Source: Pseudomonadota bacterium (GTDB lineage Bacteria; Pseudomonadota; Gammaproteobacteria; Burkholderiales; Rhodocyclaceae). Taken from it: a stretch of DNA of 64,000 nucleotides. Made by a program: the position numbers and the translations under genes. This document shows positions 21,020 to 29,617 of the stretch, piece after piece. The notes beneath the pieces were generated by a model. That model had not been told where the DNA came from and searched no databases. It worked only from the letters and a program-made list of their open reading frames with translations. The stretch's first letter is position 1. Each line of letters opens with the position of its first letter. The DNA lies in contig JAGTRS010000007.1 of assembly GCA_018262195.1 (NCBI GenBank), positions 62,001 to 126,000 of the forward strand. Direction: 5' to 3'.

Positions 21020-21032
21020 CTTCATTGAACGA

Positions 21033-21212
21033 TTACTCGCCCTTGCTCTTGAGGACTTTCTTGCCGCGGTAGAAACCGGTCGGAGAGATATGGTGACGCA
21101 AGTGCGCTTCCCCCGTGGTCGATTCGACGGCCAGTGGCGGGTTGGTCAGGAAGTCATGAGCGCGGTGCATGCCACGCTTGGAAGGGGACTTTTTGTTTTG
21201 TTGAACGGCCAT
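21033..21212 (-). CDS. rpmF: 50S ribosomal protein L32
   Basis: The 59-residue basic protein starts [20 protein letters not shown] and ends [14 protein letters not shown], typical of L32. It follows the yceD-like gene by 19 bases, the conserved yceD-rpmF pair. The hairpin described after it probably ends the transcript. Confidence 0.98.
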   Translation of the reverse strand: MAVQQNKKSPSKRGMHRAHDFLTNPPLAVESTTGEAHLRHHISPTGFYRGKKVLKSKGE

Positions 21213-21231
21213 GTTGATACTCCAAAAAAAA

Positions 21232-21720
21232 TCAGTTCGGCTTGCCTTTAAGCCCGGACAGCGTTGCAAACGGATTGATCCGATCGCCAGCATCTGCCGC
21301 ACCAGGTAAACCACATTCTTCGTGCCGAGGCGCTACAGGCATGGCCAGGAGGATCTCGTCCTCAACAAACTCGGCCACATCCAGTTCGCTTGCCAACGGC
21401 AGAAAATCTCGGGTGTCGTCTTCCAGTTCATCTTGCGACAACTCGGCACCTTCCGGAACAAGCTCCAGAAGGCTATCGACATCAAGATCGAAAGGTACGG
21501 CATTCAGGCAGCGCTGGCAGACCAAAGGGAGAACCCCCGTGACTTCCAAGTGCAGCATAAACTCCCCGCGCTCACCCTTGAACCCCTTAATGCAGAAGCC
21601 CATCTCACCCGACAGTTCTGTCAGTAGGTCATGCAGGCGTTCAAGGTCAGCGACAGCCAGCGTTCCCTTGAGAACACGACCATCTCTGGCAAATGCGAAT
21701 GCGTCGGAAATTCTTTTCAA
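21232..21720 (-). CDS. yceD: YceD family (DUF177) protein
   Basis: A small acidic protein encoded before rpmF and linked in the family to 23S rRNA accumulation. The core carries [16 protein letters not shown] and [20 protein letters not shown], matching the DUF177 pattern with its CxxC. A TTG at 21720 gives a 162-residue product with the family-like N-terminus [18 protein letters not shown]. An ATG at 21795 would add 25 residues that do not look like the family. The start is uncertain. Confidence 0.85.
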   Translation of the reverse strand: MKRISDAFAFARDGRVLKGTLAVADLERLHDLLTELSGEMGFCIKGFKGERGEFMLHLEVTGVLPLVCQRCLNAVPFDLDVDSLLELVPEGAELSQDELEDDTRDFLPLASELDVAEFVEDEILLAMPVAPRHEECGLPGAADAGDRINPFATLSGLKGKPN

Positions 21721-21831
21721 TCTTGAGCTGTTGCGACTTAAACCTTGAATGATATTATTTTTGGCTTTCCAAGTCAAAACAAAGTTCTGCTTCAAGTATT
21801 CAACGCAAGGCTTTGTTGTAACGGGTCTTTC

Positions 21832-22413
21832 ATGCCACAGAAACTGATTCTTGCATCAACATCACCATATCGCCGGGAACTACTGGGCCGCTTCGGGCTG
21901 CCTTTTGAAGTAGCCAACCCTCAAACTGACGAAAGCCCACTTTCTGGTGAAACCCCTGAGAGCTTGGCGCTCCGGCTTTCTGAAGCAAAAGCCAGGGCTG
22001 TTGCCAACATCCATTCTGACGCCCTGATTATCGGAAGCGACCAAGTCGCCACGGTCGACGGAAAGATATATGGAAAACCAGGAACGCATGAGCGTGCCGT
22101 TGAGCAGTTACGCGCACTATCCGGAAAAACCGTCAATTTCTTCACCGGATTGTGCTTGCTGAATGCAAGGACAGGCGTAGCCGAAGTTCGCGGCGTTCCG
22201 ACGCTGGTCACTTTCCGCGAGTTAACCGACAGCGAAATCGAAAATTATCTTCGCCGGGAACCTGCCTACAACTGCGCCGGGTCGGCCAAGTCAGAGGGGT
22301 TGGGCATCGCATTATTGAGCAGCATGCGTGGCGAAGATCCAAATGCGCTGGTTGGTCTGCCGCTGATTGCTCTATGCGACATGTTGCGCAATCAAGGTGT
22401 GGCGGTTTTGTGA
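21832..22413 (+). CDS. Maf family nucleotide pyrophosphatase (YceF type)
   Basis: A 193-residue Maf/YceF-like enzyme that hydrolyses modified or non-canonical nucleoside triphosphates; YceF members prefer 7-methyl-GTP. It begins [20 protein letters not shown] and has [19 protein letters not shown] with the catalytic Asp region. The start at 21832 is set by the ASTSPYR motif. It is divergent from yceD, and its stop overlaps the next start by one base (TGATG). Confidence 0.9.
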   Translation: MPQKLILASTSPYRRELLGRFGLPFEVANPQTDESPLSGETPESLALRLSEAKARAVANIHSDALIIGSDQVATVDGKIYGKPGTHERAVEQLRALSGKTVNFFTGLCLLNARTGVAEVRGVPTLVTFRELTDSEIENYLRREPAYNCAGSAKSEGLGIALLSSMRGEDPNALVGLPLIALCDMLRNQGVAVL

Positions 22414-23120
22414 TGACTGGCACCCTCTATTTGATTCCGGTCCCCCTTGGCCCGACACCGCCTCAGGATTCGCTGCCCCTGAACGTTTTGGCAACCATTC
22501 GACCACTTAGCCATTTTGTGGTTGAGCAGTCAAAGACCGCCCGCTCTTTTCTTAAGGCCGTGGGCACCGAAAAGGCACTGCAAGAGTTGCAGCTTGAAGA
22601 GTTGAATGAACACACTCGCGCCGATGCTCTTGATCGCCTTCTTGGACCCCTACGCGCCGGAAATGACATCGGATTGTTGTCCGAGGCGGGCTGCCCTGCT
22701 GTTGCTGACCCCGGTGCCAATTTGGTAGCTCTGGCTCAGAAGGAAAATATCCGCGTTGTACCGCTGATCGGCCCGTCATCGATATTGCTGGCACTTATGG
22801 CATCAGGCCTTAACGGCCAGCGTTTTGCCTTTCAGGGCTATCTGCCAGCCAAGGATATTGATCGACAGAAAGCGCTGAGAGATTTGGAAAGCGAGTCGCG
22901 GAAGCGTGGTCAAACGCAGATATTCATTGAAACTCCCTACCGCAATCGTGCCATGTTTGACGCAATTCTTCAGGCCTGCCAGCCTGCCACCCGCCTGACT
23001 GTTGCCACCAATCTGTCACTGCCCGGAGAGTCCGTGCTAACGCGCACGATTCAGCAGTGGAAAAAGCAAACACCGCCCGAAATTGAGCGGCGCCCGACGG
23101 TTTTTTTGTTGCTGGCTTAA
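22413..23120 (+). CDS. SAM-dependent tetrapyrrole-methylase-fold methyltransferase (RsmI-related)
   Basis: A 235-residue protein of the tetrapyrrole methylase superfamily. It starts GTLYLIPVPLGPTPPQDSLP and has LLSEAGCPAVADPGANLV (SAM loop similar to RsmI SDAGxPxISDPG) and FQGYLPAKDIDRQKAL. RsmI 2'-O-methylates C1402 of 16S rRNA. This shorter relative is a separate subgroup, so the substrate is not certain. It is coupled to the maf gene by a one-base overlap and converges on sppA. Confidence 0.8.
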   Translation: MTGTLYLIPVPLGPTPPQDSLPLNVLATIRPLSHFVVEQSKTARSFLKAVGTEKALQELQLEELNEHTRADALDRLLGPLRAGNDIGLLSEAGCPAVADPGANLVALAQKENIRVVPLIGPSSILLALMASGLNGQRFAFQGYLPAKDIDRQKALRDLESESRKRGQTQIFIETPYRNRAMFDAILQACQPATRLTVATNLSLPGESVLTRTIQQWKKQTPPEIERRPTVFLLLA

Positions 23121-23123
23121 GAA

Positions 23124-24086
23124 TCAGTACAGGCGCACGCCGAGGGCGCTTTCGGAAAACCCTTTCCAGAAGCCAGCGAAGGTACTTGCCCCAAGGCGTT
23201 TGGCGAAGCGCTCGGCGATATTGTCCTTGACCGAGTAGTCCAGAACTTTTTCTGCCTTGATGATGTCACGTGCCACGGATTCGACACTGCCGAAATCGTC
23301 GGCAAGGCCGAGCTGGACACTCTGCGCTCCCGTCCACATCAAGCCCGAGAACATCTCCGGGGTTTCTTTTAGGCGCTTGCCACGACCAGCTTTCACCACG
23401 TCGATGAACTGCTTGTGAATGTCATTGAGTAGCAGCTGGGCGTGGGCTTTGTGTTGCGGAGCTTGCGGGGAAAAGGGGTCGAGAAAGCCCTTGTTTTCCC
23501 CGGCCGTCAATAAGCGACGCTCAACACCTGCTTTATCCATGGTGCCCGTGAAACCGAAGCCATCCATCAATACTCCGATAGAGCCCACAATACTGGCCTT
23601 GTTTACATAAATATTATCGGCAGCTGCGGCGACGTAATAGCCACCCGAGGCGCACATATCTTCGACCACTGCATAGAGCGGCTTGTCAGGATGCTTTGCG
23701 CGAAGGCGTCGGATTTCGTCATTGATGATTCCGGCCTGAACGGGGCTACCGCCCGGACTGTTAATACGCAGGATGATGCCGATTGCATTCTTTTCCTCGA
23801 AGGCGCCATTCAATGCGGCCACCAGGTTCTCGGCGTTGGCTTCACCCTTTGCCTCAATAACGCCGGTCAGATTGACCATGGCGGTATGGCGCTCCTGGTG
23901 TTCAGCCCCAGTTCCCCAGTCAACAACGGCAATCAGTACAACCAACAGATAAACGAAACCCAGCGCTTTGAAGGCAATGCCCCAGCGTCGCCGTGACCTC
24001 TGCTCGTCGAGTGCTGCAAAGACGAGCTTCTCCAGGGTTTTTCGTTCCCAGGTGGAGTCGTTGTTGGGGGATTGAGGGTTATCCAT
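23124..24086 (-). CDS. sppA: Signal peptide peptidase SppA, 36-kDa type (S49)
   Basis: An inner-membrane protease that degrades cleaved signal peptides. The 320-residue protein has one membrane segment (about residues 38-60). The S49 domain has INSPGGSPVQAG, the nucleophile serine in VEDMCASGGYYVA and the general-base lysine in AGENKGFLDPFSP. It is the short bacterial form, not the duplicated 67-kDa form. Its start overlaps the Rieske gene by 8 bases. Confidence 0.93.
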   Translation of the reverse strand: MDNPQSPNNDSTWERKTLEKLVFAALDEQRSRRRWGIAFKALGFVYLLVVLIAVVDWGTGAEHQERHTAMVNLTGVIEAKGEANAENLVAALNGAFEEKNAIGIILRINSPGGSPVQAGIINDEIRRLRAKHPDKPLYAVVEDMCASGGYYVAAAADNIYVNKASIVGSIGVLMDGFGFTGTMDKAGVERRLLTAGENKGFLDPFSPQAPQHKAHAQLLLNDIHKQFIDVVKAGRGKRLKETPEMFSGLMWTGAQSVQLGLADDFGSVESVARDIIKAEKVLDYSVKDNIAERFAKRLGASTFAGFWKGFSESALGVRLY

Positions 24087-24438
24087 GTTTATCGTCTTGC
24101 TCTAAAAAAATCTGCCCGTCCATCTCGCGAACGCTTAAAGCCTTCAGGCCCTTGCCTTGACAGCGTCCACCGAGACACCTGCCCGTTTCCGGAGCATAAA
24201 GCGCGCCATGAATCGAGCAGATCAAGTATAGCTTGGAATCATCGAAGAATTCGCCGGGCAGCCAGTCGAGTTTGGCGGGAACATGGGAACACTCGTTCAA
24301 ATAGGCGTATGGCTGCCCATGAAAGCGGATGATGAAGGCCGAAACCTCCCTGTTGTAGCGCTTTATGGCAAACCGAAAGCCCTTACCGGCTTCGGTGACA
24401 TCCCCGCTTGAGCAGATCAGGCGCAGTTCAGCAACCAC
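24079..24438 (-). CDS. Stand-alone Rieske [2Fe-2S] protein
   Basis: A 119-residue single-domain Rieske ferredoxin-like protein. The two ligand pairs are CSH in LNECSHVPAKLDW and C-x2-H in LICSIHGALYAPETGRC. No signal peptide or membrane segment is seen, so it is probably cytoplasmic. It overlaps the HAD gene upstream by 22 bases and sppA downstream by 8. No oxygenase or reductase partner is encoded nearby, so the electron-transfer partner is unknown. Confidence 0.88.
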   Translation of the reverse strand: MVAELRLICSSGDVTEAGKGFRFAIKRYNREVSAFIIRFHGQPYAYLNECSHVPAKLDWLPGEFFDDSKLYLICSIHGALYAPETGRCLGGRCQGKGLKALSVREMDGQIFLEQDDKHG

Positions 24439-25067
24439 CGATCCAACTCTTCCGTGCTATGCAGGCAGGCTACCGGGTTGTATTCCAGCAGATGGTCGTG
24501 GGTATGTGCACCGTAAGTTACAGCCAGACTATCGATGCCGGCATTGCTTGCCATTTGCAGGTCATGTGAGGTATCGCCAATCATGATGGTCGATGCATTT
24601 GAAATTCCTAGCTCTGCCGTTAGCTCTTCCAGCATCTGTGGATGTGGCTTGGAGTGACATTCATCGGCGCAACGAGAAGCATGAAACAAGGGCCGCAGGC
24701 CAGAGTGATCAAGGGCGCGATCAAGACCCGCCCTGCTCTTTCCGGTTGCGACTGCCAGAATATGCCCTGCGTCATGCAAGCGTTCAAGCATTTGCGGTAC
24801 ACCGCTGAACAAGTTCAATTGGTGATCGCCCGCAAGGTAGTGAAAACGATAGCGATCAACCATCGCCTGATAGCGATCTGGTGACAAATCAGGAACCGCG
24901 TGACGCAGGGCGTCCACCAGGCCGAGGCCGATTACGTGCCGAGCCCGGCTGTCGTCCGGAACCGTCAAGTCAAGATCGCGGGCTGCGGACTGGATGGCTT
25001 GAACAATTGAACCGGCAGAATCCAGGAGCGTTCCATCCCAGTCAAAAACAATCAGTTCGTATTTCAT
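24417..25067 (-). CDS. HAD hydrolase, phosphoglycolate-phosphatase-like
   Basis: A 216-residue haloacid dehalogenase-like phosphatase. Motif I is FDWDGTLLDSAGS, motif II lies in LAVATGKSRAG, and motif IV is TIMIGDTSHDLQMA. The cap is the helical Gph type. The substrate cannot be fixed; phosphoglycolate is plausible. The stop of rluC overlaps its ATG by 4 bases, an association of rluC with a gph-like gene that recurs in betaproteobacteria. Confidence 0.88.
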   Translation of the reverse strand: MKYELIVFDWDGTLLDSAGSIVQAIQSAARDLDLTVPDDSRARHVIGLGLVDALRHAVPDLSPDRYQAMVDRYRFHYLAGDHQLNLFSGVPQMLERLHDAGHILAVATGKSRAGLDRALDHSGLRPLFHASRCADECHSKPHPQMLEELTAELGISNASTIMIGDTSHDLQMASNAGIDSLAVTYGAHTHDHLLEYNPVACLHSTEELDRWLLNCA

Positions 25068-26068
25068 CGGCTAGCCAGTATCGCCTCAAGGTTATCGGCA
25101 GTGAATTCACGGCTATTCTGACTGTCCAGGGTGGCAATGTAGCTTCCTAGACCATCCGGTAGAGGCGCTATGCATTCGAGCGGCGCGGCCGTCAGCGGGT
25201 GTCTTAGTGCCATGCGCCATGCGTGGAGCGCCATGCGCTTAAGACCGCCTCGCTTGAGCTCCTTGTTCAGCGCAAAATCGCCATATTTTTCATCACCAAG
25301 AATTGGAAAACCGAGGTGCGCCAGATGAACGCGGATCTGATGAGTGCGTCCCGTCTTCAACTGCGCCTCCAGTAAACTTGCCCCTGGCCAGCGAGCCAGC
25401 AAGCGGAACACTGTATGTGAAGCCTTGCCTTGGGGATCAACTGAAACCCGTCGCTCACCTCCCTCGGTCAGGTACTTATGCAAGGGCAACTTGACGTGCT
25501 GGGTGTTATTCATCCAGCGCCCCTTGATCAGCACCAGATAGCGTTTGTCCGCTCCGGCGCCATGCTCGCGAAACATGTCGTGCAGCGCGGTCAGGGCCAG
25601 ACGTTTCTTGCCGACTAGCAGGACTCCGGATGTCTCACGGTCGAGACGGTGCGCCAGTTCGAGAAACTTTGCCAAGGGGCGTTGTCGGCGCAAAGCTTCG
25701 ATAACGCCAAAGCTGACCCCGCTGCCACCATGCACTGCAATCCCCTCCGGCTTGTCGATAACCAGCATCGCGTCATCTTCGTAAATAATCGGAAGATCAA
25801 CGCGTTCCTTGGCCGCTTCGTCGACTTCATTCTGGGGTCGTTCGGCAATGCGGATCGGCGGAATGCGGATGTTGTCCCCGACGCAAAGGCGATACGTCGC
25901 ATCAACCCGCCTGCTGTTCACGCGAACCTCTCCGCTGCGCAATATTCGGTAGATATGGCTTTTGGGGACGCCCTTGCAGCGCCGGATCAGGAAGTTATCA
26001 AGGCGCTGACCCAGCTCTTCTTCGCCGACCTCGACATGGGTTACTGAATTGTTACCTGCACCATTCAT
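25064..26068 (-). CDS. rluC: 23S rRNA pseudouridine synthase RluC
   Basis: RluC isomerises U955, U2504 and U2580 in 23S rRNA in E. coli. The 334-residue protein has an N-terminal S4 RNA-binding domain (LGQRLDNFLIRRCKGVPKSH) and the RluA-family active site HRLDRETSGVLL with the catalytic Asp. GRTHQIRVHLAHLGFPI follows. It is divergent from rne with a long intergenic region, the same head-to-head arrangement as rne/rluC in E. coli. Confidence 0.95.
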   Translation of the reverse strand: MNGAGNNSVTHVEVGEEELGQRLDNFLIRRCKGVPKSHIYRILRSGEVRVNSRRVDATYRLCVGDNIRIPPIRIAERPQNEVDEAAKERVDLPIIYEDDAMLVIDKPEGIAVHGGSGVSFGVIEALRRQRPLAKFLELAHRLDRETSGVLLVGKKRLALTALHDMFREHGAGADKRYLVLIKGRWMNNTQHVKLPLHKYLTEGGERRVSVDPQGKASHTVFRLLARWPGASLLEAQLKTGRTHQIRVHLAHLGFPILGDEKYGDFALNKELKRGGLKRMALHAWRMALRHPLTAAPLECIAPLPDGLGSYIATLDSQNSREFTADNLEAILASR

Positions 26069-26466
26069 TTTCTAATATACTGCCCATGTTTTACGTCTCG
26101 GTTTGCAAGAGATGCCGAACCGTCAGACCGTTTGCCCTCGCGCTAAATGCGCGACCGCCATACGGCAGGCTCCGAAGTCTCACCTATGCCAATTGCACAG
26201 GCCAGACCAACGTGAAACGACTGGTTAAGTTCACTCACCAAAAGTAGTGATGTTAATGGATTAGCCCACTGTAAGCACGCACGGATTGCCCGTTGCAGGA
26301 ATTTTCAGGTTGCGCATTTCAATAAAAAGCACGCAACCATTTGTTGATCAGCACATTCACCATCGCCTTTGCCAACCATTTATGACGCAACCCGATAACT
26401 GAAACTGTCGCTGCCTGCCCGGGCGTTTCGTTGCAGCGTGCAGCTGTGCGCTGGAGCCCGAAAATA
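26069..26466. promoter_or_regulatory. 398-base divergent region between rluC and rne (likely rne leader)
   Basis: No plausible gene is present. Promoters for both genes must lie here, but no -10/-35 pair is convincing. A TATATT near 26075 on the minus strand is a possible rluC -10. Short inverted repeats are visible (GTTGCG...CGCAAC around 26312-26338). By analogy with gammaproteobacteria, where a long rne leader mediates autoregulation, part of this region may be a structured 5' UTR; that is inference. Confidence 0.5.
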
Positions 26467-29073
26467 ATGAAACGCATGCTATTCAATGCGACACAGGCGG
26501 AAGAACTCCGTGTCGCCATTGTCGATGGTCAGAAACTGATTGATCTCGACATTGAATCCGCCGCCAAGGAACAACGTAAGAGCAATATCTACAAGGGTGT
26601 CATCACTCGCATCGAACCGTCGCTCGAAGCCTGCTTCGTCGACTACGGTGCTGACCGACACGGCTTCCTTCCCTTTAAAGAAGTTTCTCGCGCCTTCTTC
26701 CAACCAGGCACCGAAGTTGGGCGAGCCCGGATTCAGGATGCTCTAAAGGAAGGTCAGGAACTGATCGTCCAGGTCGACAAGGACGAACGTGGCAACAAGG
26801 GCGCCGCCCTGACTACCTACGTTTCACTGGCTGGCCGTTATCTTGTTTTGATGCCGAACAACCCGCGAGGCGGCGGTGTTTCCCGCCGTGTTGACGGTGA
26901 TGAGCGCGCCGAACTGCGCGACGTCATGGATCAGCTCGAAGTGCCCAACGGCATGAGCCTGATCGCCCGCACTGCAGCCATCGGCCGCCAGGCTGAAGAA
27001 CTTCAGTGGGACTTGAATTATCTGCTGCAATTGTGGACCGCCATTGACGGCGCTGCTCAGCAACAGAGTGGTGCTTTCCTGATTTATCTGGAAGGCAGCC
27101 TGGTTATCCGCGCCATCCGTGATTATTTTCAGCCGGATATCGGCGAAATCCTGATCGACACCGACGAAGTCTATGAGCAGGCCCGCGCCTTCATGGGCAC
27201 GGTCATGCCGGGCAATATCAATCGCGTCAAGCGTTACCGCGATGATGTGCCGCTGTTCTCGCGCTTCCAGATCGAACACCAGATCGAAACTGCCTTCGCT
27301 CGCCAGGTCAACCTGCCGTCCGGTGGCGCCATCGTTATCGATCACACCGAAGCGCTGGTCGCCGTCGACGTTAACTCCGGTCGCGCTACCAAGGGTTCCG
27401 ACATCGAAGAAACCGCGTTCAAGACCAATCAGGAAGCCGCTGAAGAACTGGCCCGTCAGTTGCGTCTGCGCGACTTGGGTGGTCTGATCGTGATCGACTT
27501 CATCGACATGGAAAACCAGAAGAACCAGCGTGAAGTCGAAAACCGCCTGCGCGATGCGCTCCGTTTCGACCGCGCACGTGTCCAGATGGGCAAGATCAGC
27601 CGCTTCGGCCTGATGGAACTGTCCCGTCAGCGCCTGCGCCCTGCCCTTGCTGAAACCAGCTATATCCCCTGCCCGCGCTGTACCGGTACCGGCCACATCC
27701 GCTCTGCCGAATCGGCTGCACTGCACATCCTGCGAATCCTCGAAGAGGAAGCGATGAAGGAAAATACTGGTGCCGTACATGTTCAGGTGCCGGTTGATGT
27801 TGCCACCTTCCTGCTCAACGAAAAACGCCCGGATATCCAGGCCATCGAGTTGCGCCACAAGGTCACCATCCTGCTCATCCCGAACGTTCATCTCGAAACG
27901 CCGGCTCATACCATCACCCGTCTGCGTCACGACGACCTGAATCAGGACGATCTCCGCGAACCATCCTACAAGATGGTCGACATGCCGATTGAGGAAGCCA
28001 TCAAGCAGGCGACCCAGGCTGAGGCTGCAAAGCCACGCCAGGAAGCCGCCATCAAGGGCATTTCTCCTGACCAGCCAGCACCGATCATGCCGGAAAAGGC
28101 TGAAGCACCCGTTGCCGCACCTGTTCAGCCAGAAGGCGGCTTGTTCTCGAAAATTTTCTCGTGGTTCCGTTCTTCTCCGAAGCACGTCGAGCCAGTCGCA
28201 ACTCCGGAGCCGGCCAAGAAGCCGCGCGAAGGTCGTGGTGATGGCCGTCGTGACGGTCGCCGTGGTGGGCGCAATGGCAATCGTCGCGACGAAGAGCGCG
28301 GTGAGCGCAAGGAACGTCCTGAGCGCAAAGAACGCAATGCGGCCGAGAAGGCACCGCAAGATGGAGCCGCTACGGCTTCGAACGGCGAACGCAAGGAGCG
28401 TCGTCCGCGTGGCGAACGCAAGGAGCGCGGCGAGCGCCAGCAACCGGAGTCTGTTGAAAACAAGCTGCTCCAGCAATCAGCAGCCACGGATGTCGCCATC
28501 TCTCCGCTGCTTGGCAGCGATGCACCTGATGCACTAGGCAGCGAAGAGCAAGGCAATCGTCGCCGAGGTCGTCGTGGCGGCCGCGGTCGTGGCGAGCGTC
28601 GCAATGAAGCGGATACCGCCGCTCCAGTAACCGAGGCTCTCCCGGCGATTGAACCGGCTATTGAGCCGATCAACCAAGAACCAGTCGTCGTTGTCATTCC
28701 TGCTGCGGAACCTGCAGTTGCCACAGTGGAAGCCGCTACTTCGTCCGCCGAACAGGTGGTCACGGCGATTGCCGAACCGGTTCAAATTCCTGTCGTTATC
28801 GAAGCAGCGCCTCCGGTTGTCGTGGCTGAAGCGCCTGTGGTTGAAGTTCAGGAAAGCCCGAAGATTGAAGTGCCCGCTCCAGCAATGGTGGCACCTGTCA
28901 ATCTCGAAGCAACACTTGCTGAAAGCGGCTTGGTCATGGTTCAGACGACTTCTGCCCCTGTGGCTGTTGCTCCGGCAGAACCACCGGTCAAGCTAGGTCG
29001 TCCGCGCAAGGCAAAGCCTGCTGCAGAGCAAGCAGAAAGCGAATCGTTGGTCATGGTTGAAACCGCCAAGTAA
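26467..29073 (+). CDS. rne: Ribonuclease E
   Basis: The endoribonuclease that starts mRNA decay and processes rRNA and tRNA. The 868-residue protein begins KRMLFNATQAEELRVAIVDG. An S1 domain follows (about residues 37-120), then the DNase I-like catalytic region (VAVDVNSGRATKG and IVIDFIDM, metal Asp residues) and the Zn-link CPRCTGTG. After about residue 510 the protein is low complexity, first rich in Arg, Glu and Gly, then in Val, Ala and Pro. This fits the disordered degradosome scaffold and RNA-binding half. The start at 26467 fits the family; a longer frame does not. Confidence 0.97.
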   Translation: MKRMLFNATQAEELRVAIVDGQKLIDLDIESAAKEQRKSNIYKGVITRIEPSLEACFVDYGADRHGFLPFKEVSRAFFQPGTEVGRARIQDALKEGQELIVQVDKDERGNKGAALTTYVSLAGRYLVLMPNNPRGGGVSRRVDGDERAELRDVMDQLEVPNGMSLIARTAAIGRQAEELQWDLNYLLQLWTAIDGAAQQQSGAFLIYLEGSLVIRAIRDYFQPDIGEILIDTDEVYEQARAFMGTVMPGNINRVKRYRDDVPLFSRFQIEHQIETAFARQVNLPSGGAIVIDHTEALVAVDVNSGRATKGSDIEETAFKTNQEAAEELARQLRLRDLGGLIVIDFIDMENQKNQREVENRLRDALRFDRARVQMGKISRFGLMELSRQRLRPALAETSYIPCPRCTGTGHIRSAESAALHILRILEEEAMKENTGAVHVQVPVDVATFLLNEKRPDIQAIELRHKVTILLIPNVHLETPAHTITRLRHDDLNQDDLREPSYKMVDMPIEEAIKQATQAEAAKPRQEAAIKGISPDQPAPIMPEKAEAPVAAPVQPEGGLFSKIFSWFRSSPKHVEPVATPEPAKKPREGRGDGRRDGRRGGRNGNRRDEERGERKERPERKERNAAEKAPQDGAATASNGERKERRPRGERKERGERQQPESVENKLLQQSAATDVAISPLLGSDAPDALGSEEQGNRRRGRRGGRGRGERRNEADTAAPVTEALPAIEPAIEPINQEPVVVVIPAAEPAVATVEAATSSAEQVVTAIAEPVQIPVVIEAAPPVVVAEAPVVEVQESPKIEVPAPAMVAPVNLEATLAESGLVMVQTTSAPVAVAPAEPPVKLGRPRKAKPAAEQAESESLVMVETAK

Positions 29074-29090
29074 AGGCTGGAGCAATCAAT

Positions 29091-29125
29091 AAAAAAGGGC
29101 ACCGGAAGGTGCCCTTTTTGTTTTT
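29091..29125. terminator. Bidirectional terminator between rne and the phosphatase gene
   Basis: AAAAAAGGGCACC and GGTGCCCTTTTTG pair around a GGAA tetraloop, with A- and T-runs on both sides. It can end rne on the plus strand and the uvrB-phosphatase transcript on the minus strand. Confidence 0.9.
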
Positions 29126-29134
29126 ATGGATCGA

Positions 29135-29617
29135 TCAGCTTCGCCCCAGTTTTAGCTTGATCTCTTCGATCAGGCCGCGCGATGCGTCCTCCACCATATC
29201 AAGAACGAGATCAAATCCGTGACCCAAGCCGTAATATGGATCTGGAACTTCATCATCGTCGAAATTTTTTGCATAGCTCATGAACAATCCGAGACGCTTC
29301 TGCTGTTCTGGAGTAGCCATCCTTTGCAGGTTATCGAGATTACTTTTGTCCATGGCCAGGATGAGATCAAAGTAGTCCAGGTCCTGGCGGGCAACTTTTC
29401 GCGCCCTGAGTTGCGACAGGTTGTAGCCGCGTACTGAAGCTGCCCGCTGAGTTCTGGAGTCTGGCGCCTCGCCAACGTGGTAGCCGTGAGTTCCTGCAGA
29501 ATCAACTTCAACTTTATCGCCAAGGTTATTGATTTTAATGAAATAACGAAGGACGCCCTCCGCTGTTGGGGAGCGACAGATATTGCCCATGCAGACGAGT
29601 AGCACGCGATAATTCAT
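29135..29617 (-). CDS. Low-molecular-weight protein-tyrosine phosphatase
   Basis: A 160-residue phosphatase with the P-loop C9-M-G-N-I-C-R15-S in [16 protein letters not shown] and the general-acid motif DPYYG near the C-terminus. Such enzymes act on phosphotyrosine proteins, including exopolysaccharide kinases. No kinase gene is near, so the substrate is open. The start at 29617 is chosen because it begins the fold (MNYRVLLV) and overlaps the uvrB stop by 4 bases; upstream in-frame codons lie inside uvrB. Confidence 0.93.
   Translation of the reverse strand: MNYRVLLVCMGNICRSPTAEGVLRYFIKINNLGDKVEVDSAGTHGYHVGEAPDSRTQRAASVRGYNLSQLRARKVARQDLDYFDLILAMDKSNLDNLQRMATPEQQKRLGLFMSYAKNFDDDEVPDPYYGLGHGFDLVLDMVEDASRGLIEEIKLKLGRS

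Noticed and set aside
26824-28476. 550-codon open frame antisense to rne
   Set aside because: It mirrors the codon bias of rne, has no recognisable motif or ribosome-binding site, and rne is certain on the other strand.
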